Positions 56,174 to 60,131 of a stretch of DNA of 60,131 nucleotides are shown piece after piece; positions within the stretch are counted from its first letter, which is position 1, and every line of letters begins with the position of its first letter. Under the pieces are notes generated by a model. It saw only the letters and a program-made list of their open reading frames with translations, made no database searches and was not told the DNA's origin. A program made the position numbers and the translations under genes. This DNA comes from Oceanococcus sp041619555 (GTDB lineage: Bacteria; Pseudomonadota; Gammaproteobacteria; Nevskiales; Oceanococcaceae). The stretch is from positions 1 to 60,131 of the forward strand of contig JBFKDQ010000021.1 in the NCBI GenBank assembly GCA_041619555.1. Direction: 5' to 3'.

Positions 56174-57169
56174 TTATTGGACGGCGTCGAGGGCATGGCG
56201 GATATAAGCAAGTCCACAACCGCTCTGCGGCTGTGACAGACGACGACGCCAGATCTTGGCGCCGGGCTGGCCGTTGTACAGGCCAAGAATGTGGCGGCTG
56301 ACATGTTTGATTGGCGCGCCGCGCTGCTGCTCCTGAGCCACGAATGGCAGCAGCGATTCGACCGCCGATAGACGAGAGGGCGAGGGATCGCTGGCGCCGT
56401 AAAGGCGCTGATCGACCTCTGCCAGCAGATAGGGGTCCTTGTAGGCGGCACGGCCGAGCATCACGCCGTCCACATGACGCAGGTGCAGTTGCGCCTGATC
56501 CAGGGTTTCGATGCCGCCATTGATGATGATGCGCAGCTTGGGAAAGCGCTGTTTCATGCCGTAGACGCGCTCATACTGCAGTGGCGGAATCTCCCGGTTC
56601 TCCTTCGGGCTCAGTCCGTTGAGCCAGGCTTTGCGCGCGTGCAGGATGAAGGTGTCACAGCCGGCTGCGGCCACCTGTTCGATGAAGCTGGCGAGGTGCT
56701 CATCGCAATCCAGATCATCGATGCCCAGCCGGGTCTTGACCGTGACCGGGATCGTTACCGCGGCCCGCATTGCCGCCACGCAGTCTGCGACCAGGGCCGG
56801 TTCACCGAGCAGGCAGGCGCCAAAACGTCCGTTCTGCACGCGGTCGCTGGGACAGCCGCAGTTCAGATTGATCTCGTCGTAGCCATAGTGCTCGCCAATT
56901 CGCGCCGCCTCCGCCAGGGCTGCCGGGTCACTGCCGCCGAGTTGCAGGGCCAGCGGGTGCTCGGTGGCTTCAAAGCCGAGGAGGCGATCACGATCGCCAT
57001 GGATGATGGCATTGGCCGTCAGCATCTCGCTGTACAGGCGCGCATGTCGCGTCAGCGTGCGATGAAAGACCCGGCACTCACGCGTGGTCCAGTCCATCAT
57101 CGGGGCAACCGAGAAGCGCCATGGGCTAAATGGTATTTTTGTTGTCGTCACTTGTGATCTTTTATGCAA
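56174..57169 (-). CDS. dusA: tRNA-dihydrouridine synthase A
   Basis: 331 residues. Reduces U20/U20a of tRNA. FMN-barrel start FSVAPMMDWTTRECR, catalytic Cys106 in NLNCGCPSDRVQNGRFGACLL (DusA signature GCPSDRV, as opposed to GCPAKKV in dusB at the other end of the window), TVKTRLGIDD, FILHARKAWLNGLSPKENR and INGGIETLDQ complete the site. It heads a minus-strand unit dusA-cyclophilin-lpxH. Upstream lies a 343-bp gap that separates it from the toxin-antitoxin pair. Confidence 0.95.
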   Translation of the reverse strand: MHKRSQVTTTKIPFSPWRFSVAPMMDWTTRECRVFHRTLTRHARLYSEMLTANAIIHGDRDRLLGFEATEHPLALQLGGSDPAALAEAARIGEHYGYDEINLNCGCPSDRVQNGRFGACLLGEPALVADCVAAMRAAVTIPVTVKTRLGIDDLDCDEHLASFIEQVAAAGCDTFILHARKAWLNGLSPKENREIPPLQYERVYGMKQRFPKLRIIINGGIETLDQAQLHLRHVDGVMLGRAAYKDPYLLAEVDQRLYGASDPSPSRLSAVESLLPFVAQEQQRGAPIKHVSRHILGLYNGQPGAKIWRRRLSQPQSGCGLAYIRHALDAVQ

Positions 57170-57512
57170 TGCGAATGCTGGTTTCGGATCACCATGAAGG
57201 TGCTAAATATCGCAGCAGATTGCGCTATAGCTGAGAACTGCATGATCGATGCGCAATTGTACGCGATGGAACGACACACAATGCCTGGCCTCGATCCGGC
57301 GCAGCCTTAATAAGCCCTTGTTGGTTTGTCCATGGTACTTCCATTGTCGACCCAAAACAGAGCAGTTTTACTCGGGCGATTCGCTCGATAGCGGTCGTTC
57401 AAGCGTCAGGTGCAACTTCACCACTTGAATGAGGGCTGTCAGGCAGGTAGCGGCCGATCAAGTTGAGTCGGGTAGGGCAGAGTTGCGCCTGAAGCCGACG
57501 TACGTCCTGCCG
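57170..57512. other. 343-bp gap between dusA and mqsA
   Basis: I see no gene, tRNA or clear terminator. The dusA promoter must lie near the left end. From about 57330 the composition becomes less GC-rich, so this may mark the junction with acquired DNA that carries mqsRA and the IS91 element. No target-site repeat could be identified by eye. Confidence 0.4.
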
Positions 57513-57914
57513 TTAGGCAGCCCGGACTTCGTTGATGAGTTCTGGGTGCTTGTCCAGAACCTTGAGCAACTTGATCAATGCGAGAGGCGGCTTTGTCTTA
57601 CCATTTTCGTATCGGGAAAAAGCATTCACACCACCTCCGAAAATTTCGGCAGCAGTCTTCTGATCAAGATGGAGTTTCTTGCGTACCGAGACAATGAATG
57701 CTGGATCTACAATGGCCGCATTTACCTGCTTCGAGAACTCACGCATTTCATGCATGACTCGTTCTGATTCATTGGCATCAAGAATCGACTCAGAACAAGC
57801 GGGACAAAAATCACCTCTCACCGACTCAATCGATGTGCTTTCGCCCTTATACACATAGGGCAAGTCACGTGTGTCATGGATTAGTTCGGCTGCACCACAA
57901 ACCGGGCATTTCAT
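57513..57914 (-). CDS. mqsA: Antitoxin and repressor MqsA
   Basis: 133 residues from ATG 57912-57914. An ATG six bases upstream overlaps the mqsR stop but leaves only two bases after AAGGAG, whereas this one has eight and begins MKCPVCG as in E. coli MqsA. Zinc ligands Cys3, Cys6, Cys37 and Cys40 match the E. coli numbering exactly. The C-terminal HTH domain contains LDQKTAAEIFGGGVNAFSRYENG, which reads operator palindromes, and ends LDKHPELINEVR. It neutralises MqsR and represses its own operon. Order mqsR then mqsA, with overlapping ends, is standard. Confidence 0.96.
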   Translation of the reverse strand: MKCPVCGAAELIHDTRDLPYVYKGESTSIESVRGDFCPACSESILDANESERVMHEMREFSKQVNAAIVDPAFIVSVRKKLHLDQKTAAEIFGGGVNAFSRYENGKTKPPLALIKLLKVLDKHPELINEVRAA

Positions 57915-57916
57915 GG

Positions 57917-58213
57917 TCATAGCTCCTTGAAAGACACGATGAGAACGTCATCGACCACAGTTAGCTTGAGATAAACATCTCCCGCCTGCGTGCTGGGACG
58001 GTAGACGTCTTGCCATACCGTGTGGTCAGCGTATGTGGTCATGCTCTTGTAGAAGTCGGCGGGAGTGAAGGCCAGTACAACTTCGAGCATGCCTGCAAGA
58101 TCAAGGCCCATTTCCACCGCACCAGAACGTGCCGAAGCCGTCGTCCTGAACTTTCCAGCATTAACCAACGATTTGACCGTCGTCAGCTTGCAGTGAGGAG
58201 TGCGTTTCTCCAT
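57917..58213 (-). CDS. mqsR: mRNA interferase toxin MqsR
   Basis: 98 residues, the same length as E. coli MqsR. It cleaves mRNA at GCU/GCA sites in a RelE-like fold. The catalytic residues known for MqsR are conserved at identical positions: Lys56 (DFYKSMTTYADHT), Gln68 (WQDVYRP) and Tyr81 (VYLKLTVV). The N-terminus MEKRTPHCKL matches E. coli, which fixes the start. No strong ribosome site is visible upstream. It overlaps mqsA at the ATGA junction. Confidence 0.96.
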   Translation of the reverse strand: MEKRTPHCKLTTVKSLVNAGKFRTTASARSGAVEMGLDLAGMLEVVLAFTPADFYKSMTTYADHTVWQDVYRPSTQAGDVYLKLTVVDDVLIVSFKEL

Positions 58214-58219
58214 TCGGCA

Positions 58220-58258
58220 ATACTAACCTAGTTGGTTATTATTTGGCAAGTAGGTTAG
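58220..58258 (-). promoter_or_regulatory. mqsRA promoter and MqsA operator
   Basis: Palindrome TAACCTAGTTGGTTA (58224-58238) matches the MqsA consensus TAACCT-N3-AGGTTA with one mismatch. A further half-site TAGGTTAG (58251-58258) is an exact inverted copy of CTAACCTA (58223-58230). Read on the minus strand, TTGCCA (58249-58244) and TAGTAT (58225-58220) form a -35/-10 pair with an 18-bp spacer, so the operator covers the promoter and explains autorepression. Confidence 0.82.
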
Positions 58259-58263
58259 TTTTT

Positions 58264-58602
58264 GTCGATGCACCGCGATGACCGCTTTGCGCCCGTTTCG
58301 GAATTCGGGCCAACGGTTGGAATGGGGCAGGGCCCCGACATTCGTGAGCCTGCCGAAAGGTCTACCGACCTATGTGATGATGAAGGTCCGCTTACTAGCG
58401 TTTCGCCACCGTTGGGGCTATTTCTCCAACCAGAACAAAGAAGCCAGTCCCGTTCGGGGACCAGTAGCCTTCCGTATCCCGGAAAGCTGCCATTCACACG
58501 CTGCAGCGCGCGTCCGGGTCAACCCAGGAATCTCGTTGAAACCCTTATCGAGTAAGACAAGGGTGATGCGATATCGGATCAGCATGCGCGGCGCAGGCGA
58601 AA
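58264..58602. other. 339-bp stretch between mqsR and the transposase
   Basis: Short open frames run through it on both strands, but none has a family pattern, ribosome site or sensible codon use. It is probably the left flank of the IS91 element. I could not locate the ori or ter end of the element by eye. Confidence 0.35.
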
Positions 58603-60063
58603 GTGGATGCGCACAGTTACCAGCGTCACCGGCCCGAGCAAACGCTGTTCTACAAGCTCGTCGAGGAGCACTACCCGGCGTTTGCTGAGCAGATGGTCTG
58701 TGAGGGCAGGGCGTTGCCAGACTACGTTCGCAGGGAATTTGATGAGTTTCTGCGCTGCGGGCGACTGGAGCATGGGTTCCTGCGGGTGCGCTGTGACAGC
58801 TGCCACGCTGAGCGTCTCATCGCATTTTCGTGCAAGCGGCGTGGTTTCTGCCCCAGCTGCGGTGCCAGGCGAATGGTCGAGGTTGCTGCATTGCTGGTGG
58901 ATGAGGTTTTCCCCAAGCAGCCAGTCCGTCAGTGGGTATTGAGCTTCCCGTATCCGCTCCGCTTCCTTTTCGCCAGTCGGCCCGAGGCGATGGGGCGGGT
59001 GCTGGGCATTGTCTACCGGGTGATCTCCACCCGTCTGATTCAATCAGCGGGTTTCAGTCGAGATACCGCGTACACCGGTGCCGTCACGCTGATCCAGCGT
59101 TTTGGCAGCGCGCTGAATCTCAATGTTCACTTTCACATGCTATTTCTGGACGGTGTGTATGTTGAGCAGCCGGATGGCCGACTGCGCTTTCGCTGGGTGA
59201 CGGCGCCGACCACTGCTGAGCTGACGCAACTGGCGGACACAATCGCCCGCCGCGTCGGCCGGTGTCTGGAGCGGCAGGGACTGCTGGAGCGCGATGCCGA
59301 GAATGCCTGGTTGGCCGGAGATGACGTCGACGAAGACCCGATGAGCAGCGTGCTGGGGCACTCGATCACGTACCGGATCGCGGTGGGGCCCAACACTGGT
59401 CGCAAGGTGATGACGCTGCAAGCCCTGCCGGCGGATGATCCCGCGTTTGGTGAGGAAGCTGGGAAGATCAGCGGCTTCTCGTTGCATGCCGGCGTGGCGG
59501 CCGGTGCTGATCAGCGTGACAAACTGGAGCGATTATGTCGCTACATCAGCCGGCCAGCGGTCTCCGAGAAGCGGCTTTCACTGACGAGCAACGGTCTGGT
59601 GCGCTACCAACTCAAAACGCCGTACCGGGATGGAACGACGCATGTGTTCTTTGAGCCTCTGGATTTCCTGGCCAGGCTGGCGGCGCTGGTGCCAAAGCCA
59701 CGGGTCAACCTGACTCGCTTCCACGGCGTGTTCGCACCCAATAGCCAATGGCGTGCACAGGTCACGCCAGCCAAGCGTGGGAAGGGGCACCGAAGGATAG
59801 CAACCGAATCGGAAGAGAAAACGCCTGCCGAGACGCACGCGGCCATGAGCTGGGCGAAACGATTGAAGCGCGTGTTCGACATCGATGTTCAGACATGCGA
59901 AGCGTGTGGCGGCGCAGTCCAGATCGTCGCGGCTATCGAAGACCCGGTCGCCATCAGGAAGATTCTCGATCACCTGGAGAATCAGGGCGCCATGCCGCAG
60001 GCTTATCATCGTCCGGGTGTGCGTGCCCCGCCGGGACAGAAGTTGGTTACAGCCCTGCATTGA
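58603..60063 (+). CDS. IS91-family (Y2/HUH) transposase
   Basis: 486 residues from GTG 58603, apparently intact. The N-terminal zinc finger has Cys at 64, 67, 77, 83 and 86 (CDSCH ... CKRRGFCPSCGARR). The HUH nickase motif is HFH at 176-178 (NLNVHFHMLFLDGVY). The catalytic tyrosine is in LCRYISRPAVSEKRL near residue 315. The C-terminus adds a CEACGGAVQIV motif typical of the group. IS91 elements move by rolling-circle replication without long inverted repeats and can carry flanking DNA, so the adjacent mqsRA genes may have come with it. ISCR-type relatives are the other possibility. Confidence 0.92.
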   Translation: MDAHSYQRHRPEQTLFYKLVEEHYPAFAEQMVCEGRALPDYVRREFDEFLRCGRLEHGFLRVRCDSCHAERLIAFSCKRRGFCPSCGARRMVEVAALLVDEVFPKQPVRQWVLSFPYPLRFLFASRPEAMGRVLGIVYRVISTRLIQSAGFSRDTAYTGAVTLIQRFGSALNLNVHFHMLFLDGVYVEQPDGRLRFRWVTAPTTAELTQLADTIARRVGRCLERQGLLERDAENAWLAGDDVDEDPMSSVLGHSITYRIAVGPNTGRKVMTLQALPADDPAFGEEAGKISGFSLHAGVAAGADQRDKLERLCRYISRPAVSEKRLSLTSNGLVRYQLKTPYRDGTTHVFFEPLDFLARLAALVPKPRVNLTRFHGVFAPNSQWRAQVTPAKRGKGHRRIATESEEKTPAETHAAMSWAKRLKRVFDIDVQTCEACGGAVQIVAAIEDPVAIRKILDHLENQGAMPQAYHRPGVRAPPGQKLVTALH

Positions 60064-60131
60064 TGACCGTCCAGAACAGCGGGCCGAGCGGGACGGCAAG
60101 AGTCCGTTCGTCTTGATGTCAGGAAAATGCC
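58603..60131 (+). mobile_element. IS91-like insertion sequence (ends not resolved)
   Basis: Transposase plus the flank to the window edge. The true left boundary lies somewhere between mqsR and the transposase, and the right boundary probably lies at or beyond 60131. The family leaves no target duplication, so the ends need comparison with other copies. Confidence 0.5.

Noticed and set aside
57512..57518. GTTAGGC, an integron attC-like core at the mqsA stop
   Set aside because: Only one attC-like end is present; no matching partner or folded-site structure was found nearby, and no second cassette.
58262..58688. Two short plus-strand frames upstream of the transposase
   Set aside because: No ribosome sites, no family resemblance, and one runs into the transposase in another frame.

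Overview
The window is a 60,131-bp piece of a high-GC chromosome, visibly above 60% GC by eye (not computed). It most likely comes from a gammaproteobacterium outside the Enterobacterales. The pointers are the carA-carB-greA-rlmE-ftsH run, a sigma-54/PspF phage-shock operon, ppsA divergent from ppsR, lpxH, dusA and dusB, a class II DAHP synthase, and a catabolic block resembling the Pseudomonas atu (acyclic terpene) genes. A Nevskiales/Xanthomonadales-type relative would fit, but that is inference. No rRNA, tRNA, CRISPR array or prophage was seen.

Layout. 1-9167: exporters, mostly on the minus strand: an MMPL/RND-3 exporter with a DUF1329 protein (cut by the window edge), then an RND permease with its membrane-fusion protein, then dusB. 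9271-17479: plus-strand housekeeping run carA, carB, greA, rlmE, ftsH, hslR, preceded by a promoter with an intrinsic terminator about 15 bases downstream (a likely attenuated leader). 17541-20810: minus-strand group of a GNAT-C39 peptidase fusion, a DUF2817 zinc-peptidase-like protein and an EamA transporter. 20868-26905: orphan receiver, DUF423, ppsA/ppsR, DUF1249 and a phosphomannomutase.

27104-32666 is the membrane-stress block. Divergent pspF faces a near-consensus sigma-54 promoter. That promoter drives a small secreted protein of unknown family, then pspA, pspB, pspC and an overlapping acyl-CoA thioesterase. A VTT-domain/flavoprotein-disulfide-reductase fusion follows. 32765-46772 holds mixed metabolism and maintenance: gpmA, a beta-hydroxyacid dehydrogenase, a LOG protein, class II DAHP synthase, a lipoprotein and a SprT protease sharing a CATG start, an M28 peptidase lipoprotein, glpD and lhr.

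46879-54847: an AMIN-like membrane protein, glnK, a stand-alone SCP2 protein, then an acyl-CoA dehydrogenase, a PECR-like reductase lacking the usual SDR Tyr/Lys pair, and both subunits of a biotin-dependent acyl-CoA carboxylase. I read the last four as an atu-like module for branched or isoprenoid acyl-CoA. 54836-57169: lpxH, a secreted cyclophilin and dusA. 57513-60131 is the only clearly accessory segment: an MqsR/MqsA toxin-antitoxin pair with its operator, and an IS91-family transposase at the window edge.

The best candidates for something little described are the extra secreted protein and the thioesterase built into the psp operon beside the VTT/reductase fusion, and the PECR-like enzyme inside the acyl-CoA carboxylase cluster. 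Convergent gene pairs are repeatedly separated by perfect hairpins that lack a T tract.
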